Origin: an uncultured Lachnospiraceae bacterium
GTDB lineage: Bacteria; Bacillota; Clostridia; Lachnospirales; Lachnospiraceae
DNA: 64,000 nucleotides
NCBI GenBank assembly: GCA_902797185.1
Contig: CADBRV010000050.1
Span: 41,555-105,554, forward strand
Direction: 5' to 3'
The position numbers and the translations under genes were made by a program. The stretch's first letter is position 1. Every line of letters starts with the position of its first letter. Below the pieces are notes generated by a model, which was not told the DNA's origin, ran no database searches, and saw only the letters and a program-made list of their open reading frames with translations. Of this stretch, positions 53,898 to 63,037 are shown piece by piece.

Positions 53898-55172
53898 TTA
53901 CTCCGCATCGTCTACAGGATGGGGTTCCCTGCGGCGAAGGATGCTGCCGTCCGGCACACAAATCCCTTTTCCGGAAATCCCAAGATCCACCGCCACTTCC
54001 TGGGATGGATGGGGAGCGCTCTCCTGGAAAGAACCATCCTCGGCATAAATACCTTTGACTTCCAAGGAAAGGTCCTGTCCCTGGGGCAGCATTACCTCCA
54101 CGGTCTCCCCCACTGAAAATTTATTCCGCTGGGAAAGATGGAGAAAGCCCTTTTCATCCGTTTTCTGGATGATGCCCAGATAAGTGCATCCCTTCCGGTA
54201 GGTATTGGAATCGTAGATCTGCGCTTCTTCGCCCGGTTTCCCGAAAAAGAAGCCGGTGGAGAAAGGACGGTACGTAGTGCTGCAGATTTCCTGCATGTAC
54301 CATTCCTTATTGGCTTCATATTTTTCCGGTGATTCAAAATAATCATCGATGGCCCGGCGGTAAGTCCTGGCTGCCGTAGCGACATAAAGGGCATTCTTCA
54401 TGCGCCCCTCTACTTTAAGGGAATTGATTCCTGCTTCCACCAGCTCCGGGATATGCTGCACCATGCACAGGTCCTTGGAATTAAAGATATAAGTACCCCG
54501 TTCGTTTTCCATGACCGGCATATATTCGCCGGGCCTGGTCTCTTCCACCAGGGAATACTGCCAGCGGCACGGATGGGTACACTGCCCCCGGTTGGCGTCC
54601 CTGCCGGTCAGGAAATTGCTTAAAAGGCACCTGCCGGAATAGGAAATGCACATGGCACCATGGACAAAGGCCTCAATCTCCAGGTCTTCCGGGATATTTT
54701 TACGGATCTCCTTGATCTCTTCCAGGGAAAGCTCCCTGCCGCAAACGACACGGGTAGCTCCTAAGCTGTGCCAGAAACGGAAGGTGCCGAAGTTGACATT
54801 GTTGGCCTGGGTGCTGATATGGATGTCTATATCCGGGCAGGTTTCCTTTGCGATCTGGAAAATCCCCGGATCAGAAACCAGGACCCCGTCCGGCTGCAGC
54901 TTTTCCAGCTCGGTAAAATATCCCCTCGCTTCTTCCAGGTCGCTGTCATGTGCCAGGATGTTGGCGGTCACATAGACTTTTTTTCCTCTTTCATGGGCAA
55001 AAGATATCGCATCCGCCATTTCCTCTTCGGTAAAGTTTTTCGCGCCCGCACGCAGGCTGAAAGCCTCCCCGCCGATGTAGACCGCATCCGCCCCGAAACG
55101 GATTGCGGTACGAAGCACTTCAGGCCTGCCGGCTGGAAGCAGGAGTTCCGGTTTTTTCATAATTTCTCTCAT
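53898..55172 (-). CDS. Peptidase U32 family protein, TrhP-like tRNA hydroxylation factor
   Basis: A 424-residue U32 protein. The family signature EAFVHGAMCISYSGRCLLSNF is followed by TGRDANRGQCTHPCRW, with conserved cysteines that bind Fe-S in tRNA-modifying members. Despite the peptidase name, TrhP (YrrN/YrrO, YegQ) makes 5-hydroxyuridine at tRNA position 34. The upstream gene looks like TrmR, which methylates that same hydroxyl, so context supports TrhP. Its ATG overlaps the trmR stop by 4 bp. I do not separate TrhP1 from TrhP2. Confidence 0.85.
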   Translation of the reverse strand: MREIMKKPELLLPAGRPEVLRTAIRFGADAVYIGGEAFSLRAGAKNFTEEEMADAISFAHERGKKVYVTANILAHDSDLEEARGYFTELEKLQPDGVLVSDPGIFQIAKETCPDIDIHISTQANNVNFGTFRFWHSLGATRVVCGRELSLEEIKEIRKNIPEDLEIEAFVHGAMCISYSGRCLLSNFLTGRDANRGQCTHPCRWQYSLVEETRPGEYMPVMENERGTYIFNSKDLCMVQHIPELVEAGINSLKVEGRMKNALYVATAARTYRRAIDDYFESPEKYEANKEWYMQEICSTTYRPFSTGFFFGKPGEEAQIYDSNTYRKGCTYLGIIQKTDEKGFLHLSQRNKFSVGETVEVMLPQGQDLSLEVKGIYAEDGSFQESAPHPSQEVAVDLGISGKGICVPDGSILRRREPHPVDDAE

Positions 55173-55810
55173 TTCTTTACGGAAAGGGCCACCCCGTCCC
55201 CGATGGGAAGGATGGTGCTTTGAAGCATTTCTTGATGGGTGATTTCGTACAGGTATTCCCGCATCCGGCTGTGGATGGTACGGTTCCTCCTTGCTACTGC
55301 AAAGCGGGGCTCTAAAAGGTCCCCATCCTGCAGCACGTTGTCAGAAATTAAAAGGCCGCCCTGGCGGAGGAGCCGCAGGCAGTCCGGAAGGAAGTGGAGG
55401 TACTGGCCTTTGGCCGCGTCCATAAAGACAAGGTCATAGGACCCTTCCAGCGTTTTCAGGATCTGGGCCGCATCTCCTTCTAAGAGCGTAATGTCGTCCT
55501 GCCTCCCGGCACGGAGGATGTTGTATTTTGCCGCTTCGATACGCGGGGGATATTTTTCAATGGTGGTTACCTTACAGGGCACCGGGTCTGCCTCACACAT
55601 CAGCAGCGCAGAATACCCCACCGCAGCCCCCACTTCCAGGATCCTGGCCGGTTTTTCCGCCGCCAGGATAAATTTTAACAGGCCCTGCGTCTCCTTTCGG
55701 ATAATCGGGACCTGTTCTGCTAAAGCTTCTTTTTCAATTTTTTCCAATAGCACGCTGTCCGCGCTGCCTAAGGAATTCAGATAGGTCGTCAGACGCTCCT
55801 GCTGAATCAA
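55169..55810 (-). CDS. trmR: tRNA 5-hydroxyuridine methyltransferase TrmR-like O-methyltransferase
   Basis: A 213-residue SAM-dependent O-methyltransferase. The SAM loop is ILEVGAAVGYSALLM, the acidic strand TTIEKYP and the metal-binding DLVFMDAAKGQYLHF and LISDNVLQDG segments match the catechol-type OMT fold of TrmR (YrrM). Position between an MltG-like gene and the U32 gene is the conserved TrmR location in Firmicutes. Gene symbol rests on context plus motifs. Confidence 0.85.
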   Translation of the reverse strand: MIQQERLTTYLNSLGSADSVLLEKIEKEALAEQVPIIRKETQGLLKFILAAEKPARILEVGAAVGYSALLMCEADPVPCKVTTIEKYPPRIEAAKYNILRAGRQDDITLLEGDAAQILKTLEGSYDLVFMDAAKGQYLHFLPDCLRLLRQGGLLISDNVLQDGDLLEPRFAVARRNRTIHSRMREYLYEITHQEMLQSTILPIGDGVALSVKK

Positions 55811-55821
55811 AAGTTTTCCTC

Positions 55822-56190
55822 CTAACCATCAGAATCTTCCCCGCCGGACAAGGTTTCCAGTATTTCTTCCGCGTCCATGGAAGTATCCAGCACATAAACG
55901 CCCGGCTGGATCGAAGCGCCCTGGTCCAGGAAGGCTTTTGACTGCCCCCAGAAGACAAAGGCATTTTTCACAAGGCCGTTCTTCTTTAAAAGCTTCCCCA
56001 CCTGGAAGGCATCCATCCCGTCCGAAACCTGGACGGTGACTTTTTCCCCTTCTGAGGAAGAAGCGGCGGGCTGGTCCGCAAAAACGGCATAGCTGTAAGT
56101 ATAGGCACCATACCCCAGAAGGAGCACGATGCCCAGCCAGAGCAGCCCGCGCCAGGGCGCATGCCTTTCCTTTTTCCTTTTCCTACGCAT
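55822..56190 (-). CDS. Short MltG-like (YceG) membrane protein
   Basis: 122 residues: basic N-terminus, one membrane helix (about residues 13-32), then a small LysM-like fold (VTVQVSDGMDAFQVGKLLKKNGLV) that resembles the N-terminal part of endolytic transglycosylase MltG. The catalytic transglycosylase domain is missing, so it should only bind or localise at the cell wall. Tight spacing (11 bp each side) puts it in the RNase J-trmR operon. Confidence 0.75.
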   Translation of the reverse strand: MRRKRKKERHAPWRGLLWLGIVLLLGYGAYTYSYAVFADQPAASSSEGEKVTVQVSDGMDAFQVGKLLKKNGLVKNAFVFWGQSKAFLDQGASIQPGVYVLDTSMDAEEILETLSGGEDSDG

Positions 56191-56201
56191 GCGTCTCCCT
56201 T

Positions 56202-57872
56202 TTATTCATCCACTTCCATGATGATCGGCAGGATCATCGGACGGCGCTTCGTCTTTTTCCATACATAATCGCTCAAGGCTTCCTTCATGGAAGACTTGAT
56301 CTTGCCCCAGTCAGAGCAGTGCTTGTCCATGCAGCGGTCCACTGCATTCTGCACCACGTTCTTTGCCTCGTCCATCAGGCTTTCCGACTCTTTGACATAG
56401 ACAAACCCGCGGCTTACCAGGTCCGGCCCGGCCAGGACGCGGCAGTTCCTGCTGTCCAGCGTCAGCACAATGATGATAATGCCGTCTTCTGCCAGATGCT
56501 GGCGGTCGCGGAGGACGATATTTCCTACATCCCCGACGCCAAGACCGTCTATATAGATATTGCCGGTCTGGACATGGTCTACTACTTTGGCTTCGTTTTC
56601 ATCAATCTCAAGCACGTCACCGGACTGCAGGATCTTGATGTGGTCGTTGTCATAACCCAGCTCTTTGGCAAGCTTTGCCTGTGCCACCAGGTGCTTGTAT
56701 TCTCCATGCACCGGGATCGCGAATTTCGGACGCACCAGGGAATACATCAGCTTGATGTCTTCCTGGCAGGCATGTCCGGATACATGGGTATCCTGGTAAA
56801 TGACCTCGGCACCCTTTTTATAGAGCTCATTGATCACACGGGTCACGGACTTCTCATTGCCCGGGATCGGGTTCGAGCTGAATACCACCAGGTCATTGGG
56901 CTGGATAGAGATTTTCTTGTGCATGTTAAAAGCGATCCTGGAAAGGGCGGCCATGTTTTCCCCCTGGCTTCCTGTCGTAATCAGGACCATCTTTTCGTCC
57001 GGATAATTTTTCATCTGGTCGATGTCGATAACAGTATTGTCCGGCACCTTCAGATAGCCAAGCTCCGGGGCGATCTCCATGATATTCTGCATGCTCCGGC
57101 CTTCTACCACGACTTTCCTGCCATGCTTATAGGCCGTATTGATAATCTGCTGCACCCTGTCCACATTGGACGCGAAAGTTGCGACAATGATCCTCTGCTT
57201 GGGATGCTCGTTAAAAATCGTATCTAAAACAGAGCCTACGGTCCGTTCCGACTGGGTAAAGCCCGGGCGTTCCGCGTTGGTGGAATCGCACATCATGGCT
57301 AATACGCCCTTTTTGCCGATTTCGCCAAAGCGCGCCAGGTCGATGGCATCGCCGTAAACCGGGGTATAGTCCACCTTGAAGTCCCCTGTATGGAGGATAG
57401 TGCCCGCGGGAGAATAAATTGCCAGGGCCGCAGCATCGGAAATACTGTGGTTGGTCTTGATAAATTCCACCCTGAAGCATCCCAGGTTGATGGACTGGCC
57501 GTAATTTACCACCTTGCGCTTAACCCTGCCCAGAAGATTGTGCTCCTTGAGTTTCTTATCAATCAGCGCGATGGTAAGCTTTGTCGCATAAATCGGGGCA
57601 TTGATCTCCCTCAGGACATAAGGAATTGCGCCGATATGGTCTTCGTGCCCGTGGGTGATGAAAAAGCCCTTCACCCGGTCAATGTTATCCAGAAGGTATG
57701 TAATATCCGGGATCACCAGGTCCACGCCATACATATCGTCTTCCGGGAATGCAAGGCCGCAATCGACGACAATAATGCTGTCTCCATATTCAAACGCCGT
57801 CATATTCATCCCGATCTGCTCTAACCCGCCTAAAGGGATGATACGGAGTTTTTCTTTTTTTCCTTTACTCAA
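56202..57872 (-). CDS. rnj: Ribonuclease J
   Basis: A 556-residue metallo-beta-lactamase/beta-CASP ribonuclease. THGHEDHIGAIPYVL binds two metals; the beta-CASP motifs ATFASNVDRVQQI and GSQGENMAALSRI and the DTHVSGHACQEDI loop follow. It has 5'-exo and endo activity and drives mRNA turnover. The start is a TTG at 57872 (MSKGKKEKLRIIPLGG) with GAGG 11 bp upstream; no better start exists before the conserved region, so a weak initiation codon is likely real. Confidence 0.95.
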   Translation of the reverse strand: MSKGKKEKLRIIPLGGLEQIGMNMTAFEYGDSIIVVDCGLAFPEDDMYGVDLVIPDITYLLDNIDRVKGFFITHGHEDHIGAIPYVLREINAPIYATKLTIALIDKKLKEHNLLGRVKRKVVNYGQSINLGCFRVEFIKTNHSISDAAALAIYSPAGTILHTGDFKVDYTPVYGDAIDLARFGEIGKKGVLAMMCDSTNAERPGFTQSERTVGSVLDTIFNEHPKQRIIVATFASNVDRVQQIINTAYKHGRKVVVEGRSMQNIMEIAPELGYLKVPDNTVIDIDQMKNYPDEKMVLITTGSQGENMAALSRIAFNMHKKISIQPNDLVVFSSNPIPGNEKSVTRVINELYKKGAEVIYQDTHVSGHACQEDIKLMYSLVRPKFAIPVHGEYKHLVAQAKLAKELGYDNDHIKILQSGDVLEIDENEAKVVDHVQTGNIYIDGLGVGDVGNIVLRDRQHLAEDGIIIIVLTLDSRNCRVLAGPDLVSRGFVYVKESESLMDEAKNVVQNAVDRCMDKHCSDWGKIKSSMKEALSDYVWKKTKRRPMILPIIMEVDE

Positions 57873-57885
57873 AAATTATTTTACC

Positions 57886-58155
57886 TCAGCTTTCTTCCTT
57901 TTCGATTACCGTATCCTCCAGCATTTCCGAAAAGACGCCAGAAAGCGCGTTAAGTTCCTCATCGTCCTCAACCATCTCATAGAGGGCTTCTTCTGCGTCA
58001 TCCGGGGATGTCTGCTTCAAAATATAAGCCTCGGAATCGCCATCTTCCTCTTCTGTAACCAAAAGGTACGTCGTTCCGGCGATTTTTGCTTCTTCCAGCA
58101 CATAAAAAGAATCAGCCATCCCAGTCTCGGGGTCGGTAAAAGTGACTTTATCCAT
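57886..58155 (-). CDS. DUF1292 protein
   Basis: An acidic 89-residue protein of the DUF1292 family, with a predicted beta sandwich: MDKVTFTDPETGMADSFYVLEEAKIAGTTYLLV in the first half. Always found in this ireB-ruvX context in Firmicutes; function unknown. AGGAG precedes the ATG. Confidence 0.85.
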   Translation of the reverse strand: MDKVTFTDPETGMADSFYVLEEAKIAGTTYLLVTEEEDGDSEAYILKQTSPDDAEEALYEMVEDDEELNALSGVFSEMLEDTVIEKEES

Positions 58156-58202
58156 TTGCTATCTTTCTCCTGAGCGGCAAGCCGCATCATGTAGATTCAT
58201 CT

Positions 58203-58628
58203 TTATTTATTGCCCATCCTGTCCAGATAGGACTGCAGGATAAAAACAGCCGCGATCTTATCAATGGTCTTTTTACGGTGTTCCCTGCGTACGCCGCTTT
58301 CTTTCAAAACATTTTCGGCGGCTACTGTCGTAAGGCGCTCGTCTTCCAGCTCCACAGGGAGCCCGGTCCTTCTTTCCAGGATCTCTTTGAATTCCAGCGT
58401 CTTTTCGCATCTTTCACCTTGGGAGCCGTCCATATTCTTTGGAAAGCCCAGTACGATCTTCTCTACTTCGTACTCTTCCACCAAGGCATCGATCCTGGCA
58501 CAAGTCTTGCGGAGCTTTGACTCCCGTTCCCGGAAAATCGTCTCCAGTCCCTGCGCCGTTATCCCCAAGGGGTCGCTGATGGCTACCCCTACTGTTTTGG
58601 ATCCATAATCCAGCCCTAAAATCCGCAT
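58203..58628 (-). CDS. ruvX: RuvX/YqgF RNase H-fold nuclease
   Basis: A 141-residue YqgF protein. Catalytic acidic residues sit in [13 protein letters not shown] and [12 protein letters not shown], with [13 protein letters not shown] following. It is a putative Holliday junction resolvase and acts in 16S rRNA processing. Its start shares a base with the ireB stop (TAATG), indicating coupling. Confidence 0.93.
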   Translation of the reverse strand: MRILGLDYGSKTVGVAISDPLGITAQGLETIFRERESKLRKTCARIDALVEEYEVEKIVLGFPKNMDGSQGERCEKTLEFKEILERRTGLPVELEDERLTTVAAENVLKESGVRREHRKKTIDKIAAVFILQSYLDRMGNK

Positions 58629-58918
58629 TATCTTCTACCGCTGCGGCTCTTGGGGCCATTCTCAAAGTTTGTCTCGATATAATTGCGCAGGAGCTCCTCT
58701 ACAATCTCGTCCCGCTCCACTTTCATGATCAGGCTCCGGGCATTGTTGTGGCTCGTAATATAAGTCGGGTCGCCGCTCATGATATAACCGACAATCTGGC
58801 TTACTGCGTTATAGCCCTTCTCGTCCAAAGCAAAATAGACTTTCCGGAGGATCTCGCTTACCTCCGGCTCCTGGGAGCTATGTAAATTGACAAATTGTGT
58901 GTGGTCAAAATCCTGCAT
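58628..58918 (-). CDS. IreB-family regulatory phosphoprotein
   Basis: A 96-residue protein (former DUF965) with [37 protein letters not shown]. IreB is a target of the Ser/Thr kinase IreK and tunes cell-wall and cephalosporin responses in Enterococcus. GAGGA precedes the ATG. It begins the ireB-ruvX-DUF1292-rnj operon; a consensus promoter (TTTACA-17-TAAAAT, 59037-59009) lies upstream. Confidence 0.92.
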   Translation of the reverse strand: MQDFDHTQFVNLHSSQEPEVSEILRKVYFALDEKGYNAVSQIVGYIMSGDPTYITSHNNARSLIMKVERDEIVEELLRNYIETNFENGPKSRSGRR

Positions 58919-59008
58919 AAAAGTTCCTCACAATCCTTCATCCGTTTTTTTCTAAGCATACAAAAAAGCGAATGGAAAAGAATCCAGACTTCTTCTAGCT
59001 TATATGCT

Positions 59009-59037
59009 ATTTTAGATCATTTCCCATCGTATGTAAA
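59009..59037 (-). promoter_or_regulatory. Promoter of the ireB operon
   Basis: TTTACA (59037-59032) and TAAAAT (59014-59009) on the minus strand with a 17-bp spacer, about 90 bp before the ireB ATG. Confidence 0.65.
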
Positions 59038-59040
59038 GAT

Positions 59041-60348
59041 TCATCCCCTTAAAACCAGCCTGCCGGATGCCGGATCCCGGGACAGCGTCCCACTGCACAG
59101 GCACCCGGGCTTCCCATTGCAGGAAACCTCCAGATATTCGGGGGTATGGCCTTCTCCCACTCTTTTTCCATCCAGGAAAACCTCCTGTTCTACCAGGACT
59201 GTTTTTTCCTCACCCAGGAAGGAATCTTCAAATTCTTTTTTTTGCCTTTTGGTGAGCTCAAGGATCTCGCCAGCCCTGCGCTGCTTTTCTTTCTTCGGCA
59301 CCTGTCCCGGCATGGCTGCTGCCCTGGTCCCTTTCCGGAGGGAATAGGGGAACACATGGATTTCATATAAGGAAACCCTCTCTAAAAATTCAAGGGTCGC
59401 CTGGTGTTCTTCCAAGGTCTCTCCCGGAAAGCCAGCAATCACATCCGTCGTAATGGCAGGGCGGTCAAACGCTTTCCTGAGGATCCTGCATTTCTCTTCA
59501 AACTCTGCCGATGTATAAGGGCGGTGCATCCTTCCCAGCACGCTGTCACATCCGCTCTGGAGGGAAAGGTGGAAATGGGGACAGAGCCCTTTGATGGCGG
59601 CAAGCTTTGCCGCGGTCTCTTCGGTAATATAATTGGGCTCCAAAGAACCCAGCCTCACCCGCTCGATTCCCGGCACCTGGGCAATCTGCCCTGCCAGGTC
59701 CGCCAGGTCCAGCCCTATGCCTTCCCCATAGGAAGTAAGATGGATCCCGTCCAGGACGATTTCCTTTACGTTGTCCTTTGCCAGGTCTTTTACCTGGGAA
59801 AGGATTTCTTCCGGGCGGCTGCTGCGCACCCTGCCCCTGACATAGGGGATGATGCAGTAGCTGCAGAACCGGTTGCATCCGTCCTGCACTTTCAAAAAAG
59901 CCCTCGCCCTGCCGCCATAAAGGTGGACCTTCAAAGGCTCATACTCCCGCTCCTGCATCATATCATGGATGGACACGATGGGCTTATGGTCCCTGCGAAA
60001 CTCTTCCACCAGCTCCAGGAGCTTTCCTTTTTCATTATTCCCGATATAAATGTCTGCCCCGTCCTCCGGATGCTGTCCGGTAAAAGCCGAATCCACATAG
60101 CAGCCGCAGGCTACGACCACCGCGTCCGGGTTCCGCTTCCTGGCGCGGTTTAACATCTGCCGGGACTTATGGTCTGCCACCTGGGTCACCGTGCAGGTAT
60201 TTACCACATAAACGTCCGCCGGCTGGGCGAAATCCACGATGCGGTACCCTGCCGCCTCCAGCATCTCCCGCATCGCTTCCGTTTCACAGGCATTTACTTT
60301 GCAGCCCAGGTTATGGAGGGCTGCTGTCTTATCTGTCTTTCCCATCAT
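59041..60348 (-). CDS. mtaB: tRNA t6A37 methylthiotransferase MtaB
   Basis: A 435-residue radical SAM methylthiotransferase. N-terminal UPF0004 cysteines are in HNLGCKVNACETE, VNTCTV and VACGCYVDS; the radical SAM cluster is KVQDGCNRFCSYCIIPYVRG. A TRAM domain closes the protein. It converts t6A37 to ms2t6A37 in ANN-reading tRNAs. The start at 60348 or 60345 (second ATG) overlaps thiI by 4 or 1 bp. Confidence 0.92.
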   Translation of the reverse strand: MMGKTDKTAALHNLGCKVNACETEAMREMLEAAGYRIVDFAQPADVYVVNTCTVTQVADHKSRQMLNRARKRNPDAVVVACGCYVDSAFTGQHPEDGADIYIGNNEKGKLLELVEEFRRDHKPIVSIHDMMQEREYEPLKVHLYGGRARAFLKVQDGCNRFCSYCIIPYVRGRVRSSRPEEILSQVKDLAKDNVKEIVLDGIHLTSYGEGIGLDLADLAGQIAQVPGIERVRLGSLEPNYITEETAAKLAAIKGLCPHFHLSLQSGCDSVLGRMHRPYTSAEFEEKCRILRKAFDRPAITTDVIAGFPGETLEEHQATLEFLERVSLYEIHVFPYSLRKGTRAAAMPGQVPKKEKQRRAGEILELTKRQKKEFEDSFLGEEKTVLVEQEVFLDGKRVGEGHTPEYLEVSCNGKPGCLCSGTLSRDPASGRLVLRG

Positions 60349-61748
60349 AAATGGATATACCCGTCATCTGCCTGGCCGTTAGGATGCCAATTTCCGGCAC
60401 CGGCCTTTCCGCCTTCTTCCCCGGACGTTTTTGCTTCGTCTCCGGATGTTTTTCCGGAAAGGTCCTGGAAGCCCTGGCCTTTTGTGTCCTTCCGGCTTCC
60501 GCTTTCTTTATCCTGCCCTTCCTGGTTCCGTCCTTCTTCTTTATGATATTCCTCCACCCCGTGCTCGGATACGATAAGGATGGATGTGGTATCGATGGCT
60601 TCCTTTACCAGCTGGCCGATCTTTTCGCTGAGTTTTTTCTCAGAGCGGCGGATCACTTCTACTTTGGGCTTTGTCACCGGGTGCTTTGCCACAAAAATAG
60701 TGCAGCAGTCTTCATAAGGCAGGATGGAAGTATCATAGGTACCGATCTGCACTGCCCGGTCAATGATCTCGTTCTTATCAAAACCGATCAGCGGGCGGTA
60801 AACCGGCATCGTGCACACCTCATTGGTGCACGCCAGGGACTGCATGGTCTGGCTGGCCACCTGGCCGATGCTTTCACCGGTTACAAGTCCTAAGGATTCC
60901 CCTTCTTTTGCAAAATGCTCGGCAATCCGCATCATATAGCGGCGCATAATGATGGTCAGCTCGTCATGGGGGCATTTTTCATAGATATAAAGCTGGATAT
61001 CGGTAAAATTTACCACATGGAGGTAAACCGGGCCGCAGTAACGGGAAAGGATTTTCGCCAGGTCGATGACCTTTTCCTTTGCCCTTTCACTGGTATAAGG
61101 AGGCGCATGGAAATAAGTCGCGTCAATCTTGCACCCCCTTTTGGCGATCATATAGCCGGCCACCGGGGAATCGATCCCGCCGGAAAGGAGCAGCATGGCT
61201 TTTCCGCTGCTGCCCACCGGCATGCCGCCGGCGCCCGGGATGATCTTGGAGTAGATGCAGATTTCTTCCCGGACCTCGATATAAACCATGGCTTCCGGAT
61301 TATGGACATCTACCTTGGTATGCGGAAACGCGTCCAGCACTTCGCCGCCGATGTAGGCATTGATTTCCATGGAATCCATGGGGAAATTCTTCCTGGCCCT
61401 TCTGGCTTCCACTTTGAAAGTAAAAGAAGGGTCCTCCCCATAATATTTCTTAATGAAGGCAATGACGTCCTTCCCCAACTGCTGGGGTCCCTTGTCCTCC
61501 ATCAGCCAGGCAGGGCAGATGCCCACGATGCCGAATACCCTCTGGAGGCGTTCTTCCACTTCTTCTTCATCAAAATCGTCATCCAGGGCATCTACGAAAA
61601 CACGTCCCTGCTCCTTGCGGACCTGGAACTTCCCTTCCGCACCCCTGAGAGCATGGCGGATCTGCCTTACCAGCGCATCTTCAAATAAATGCCTGTTCTT
61701 CCCCTTAATGGCGATTTCGCCATATTTGATTAAAAAAGACTTTTTCAT
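60345..61748 (-). CDS. thiI: tRNA 4-thiouridine synthetase ThiI with charged C-terminal tail
   Basis: A 467-residue ThiI with NFLD and THUMP domains, then the PP-loop LLSGGIDSPVAGYM. The C-terminal rhodanese domain is missing, as in most Firmicutes, so sulfur likely comes from the NifS-type desulfurase encoded just upstream. The last ~65 residues, after HGVEEYHKEEG, form an unusual low-complexity Lys/Glu/Gly tail (QEGQDKESGSRKD, KTSGDEAKTSGEEGGKAG). The product modifies U8 of tRNA. Confidence 0.93.
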   Translation of the reverse strand: MKKSFLIKYGEIAIKGKNRHLFEDALVRQIRHALRGAEGKFQVRKEQGRVFVDALDDDFDEEEVEERLQRVFGIVGICPAWLMEDKGPQQLGKDVIAFIKKYYGEDPSFTFKVEARRARKNFPMDSMEINAYIGGEVLDAFPHTKVDVHNPEAMVYIEVREEICIYSKIIPGAGGMPVGSSGKAMLLLSGGIDSPVAGYMIAKRGCKIDATYFHAPPYTSERAKEKVIDLAKILSRYCGPVYLHVVNFTDIQLYIYEKCPHDELTIIMRRYMMRIAEHFAKEGESLGLVTGESIGQVASQTMQSLACTNEVCTMPVYRPLIGFDKNEIIDRAVQIGTYDTSILPYEDCCTIFVAKHPVTKPKVEVIRRSEKKLSEKIGQLVKEAIDTTSILIVSEHGVEEYHKEEGRNQEGQDKESGSRKDTKGQGFQDLSGKTSGDEAKTSGEEGGKAGAGNWHPNGQADDGYIHL

Positions 61749-61882
61749 TTTCCTCGTCCTTTTACCCTGTTATCCCTGTCCGTTTATCTGTTTTTATCGC
61801 CTGAAACGGGATAAAACCATGCCGTCTGCACGCAAAACAAGTTCTATCCACAGGCATGCTTTCCCGTTCCTTCCAGGCTTTC

Positions 61883-63037
61883 TTACCTCCTGGCATATTT
61901 CCGCAGGCGCGGCAGGATCTCCTTCAGGTTATCCAGTGTATATTCCAGTTCTTCCTTCTGCGTCGTCACCGCAAAGCTGAACCGCACCGTGGATTCCAAA
62001 AGGTCCCTGCGGACCCCGATGGCGGAAAGCGTAGCGGACGGTGCCCTTTTGTGGCTGGAGCAGGCAGAACCTGCGGATACATAGATTCCTTTTTCCTCCA
62101 GTGCGTGGAGGAGCACTTCGCTCCTTACACCTTCAAAGCTGGCGCTGACGATCTGCGGGGCGCCTTCCGGCCCCCATGGGCCGTTCAAAACAGTCCCTTC
62201 TATTTCCGAAAGCCCCCCGGTAAAGAACTCCTTCAGCTCATAAAGGTGCCTGCGGTTTTCTTCCAAATTCCCATAGGCGAGGGAGGCAGCTTCTCCAAGC
62301 CCTGCGATGCCCGGCACGTTTTCCGTCCCGGAACGCAGGCCGTCCTGCTGCCCGCCGCCGAAAAGGATTGGGTGAAGGGCTGATGGGTTTTTCACATAAA
62401 GGAAGCCCACGCCCTTAGGCCCGTGGATTTTATGGCTGCTGACGCTTAAATAATCGATTTTTGCCTTTTTCGGACGGATCCTGAATTTGCCATAAGACTG
62501 GATGGCGTCCACATGGAACAACGTTTTCGGGTTCTTTTCCTTGACCATCTGTCCTATTTCTTCAATGGGCTCCACTGCGCCGATCTCGTTATTGACATGC
62601 ATGATGGAAACCAGGATTGTGTCTTCCCGGATGGCGGATTTCAGTTTTTCCAGGTCCACCTGTCCTTTCCCGTCCACCGGGATCCGGGTGACTTCAAAGC
62701 CTTCCTCTTCCAGGAATTTCATCGGGGATGCGACGGAGGCATGCTCAATAGCCGTAGTAATAAGATGCTTCCCCTCCCTGCGTTTGGAAAGGGCCGTGCC
62801 GATGATGGCGGTGTTGTTGGATTCGGTGCCTCCGGAGGTAAAAAGGATGTTTTTCGGTTCCACCTTCAGGGAATCCGCTATGGCCGCGGCAGCTTCCCTT
62901 ACATAATGCTCTGCCTCCAGCCCCTTCGTATGCATAGAAGAAGGATTTCCAAAATCCTCCCGGTAAACTTTGAGCATTTTTTGAATGACAGGTTCCGCGC
63001 ACCTGGTAGTAGCGGAATTATCCAGATATGCTTCCAC
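61883..63037 (-). CDS. Cysteine desulfurase (IscS/NifS type)
   Basis: 384 residues from a GTG at 63037 (VEAYLDNSATTRCAE), chosen because AAGGAG lies 6 bp upstream; an ATG at 63073 gives a basic extension that only overlaps the previous gene. PLP site: SVSSHKIHGPKGVGF with the Schiff-base Lys; the catalytic Cys loop is SAGSACSSHKRAPS. It takes sulfur from cysteine for ThiI or Fe-S synthesis. Overlap of 20 bp with rsmE implies coupling. Confidence 0.92.
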   Translation of the reverse strand: MEAYLDNSATTRCAEPVIQKMLKVYREDFGNPSSMHTKGLEAEHYVREAAAAIADSLKVEPKNILFTSGGTESNNTAIIGTALSKRREGKHLITTAIEHASVASPMKFLEEEGFEVTRIPVDGKGQVDLEKLKSAIREDTILVSIMHVNNEIGAVEPIEEIGQMVKEKNPKTLFHVDAIQSYGKFRIRPKKAKIDYLSVSSHKIHGPKGVGFLYVKNPSALHPILFGGGQQDGLRSGTENVPGIAGLGEAASLAYGNLEENRRHLYELKEFFTGGLSEIEGTVLNGPWGPEGAPQIVSASFEGVRSEVLLHALEEKGIYVSAGSACSSHKRAPSATLSAIGVRRDLLESTVRFSFAVTTQKEELEYTLDNLKEILPRLRKYARR

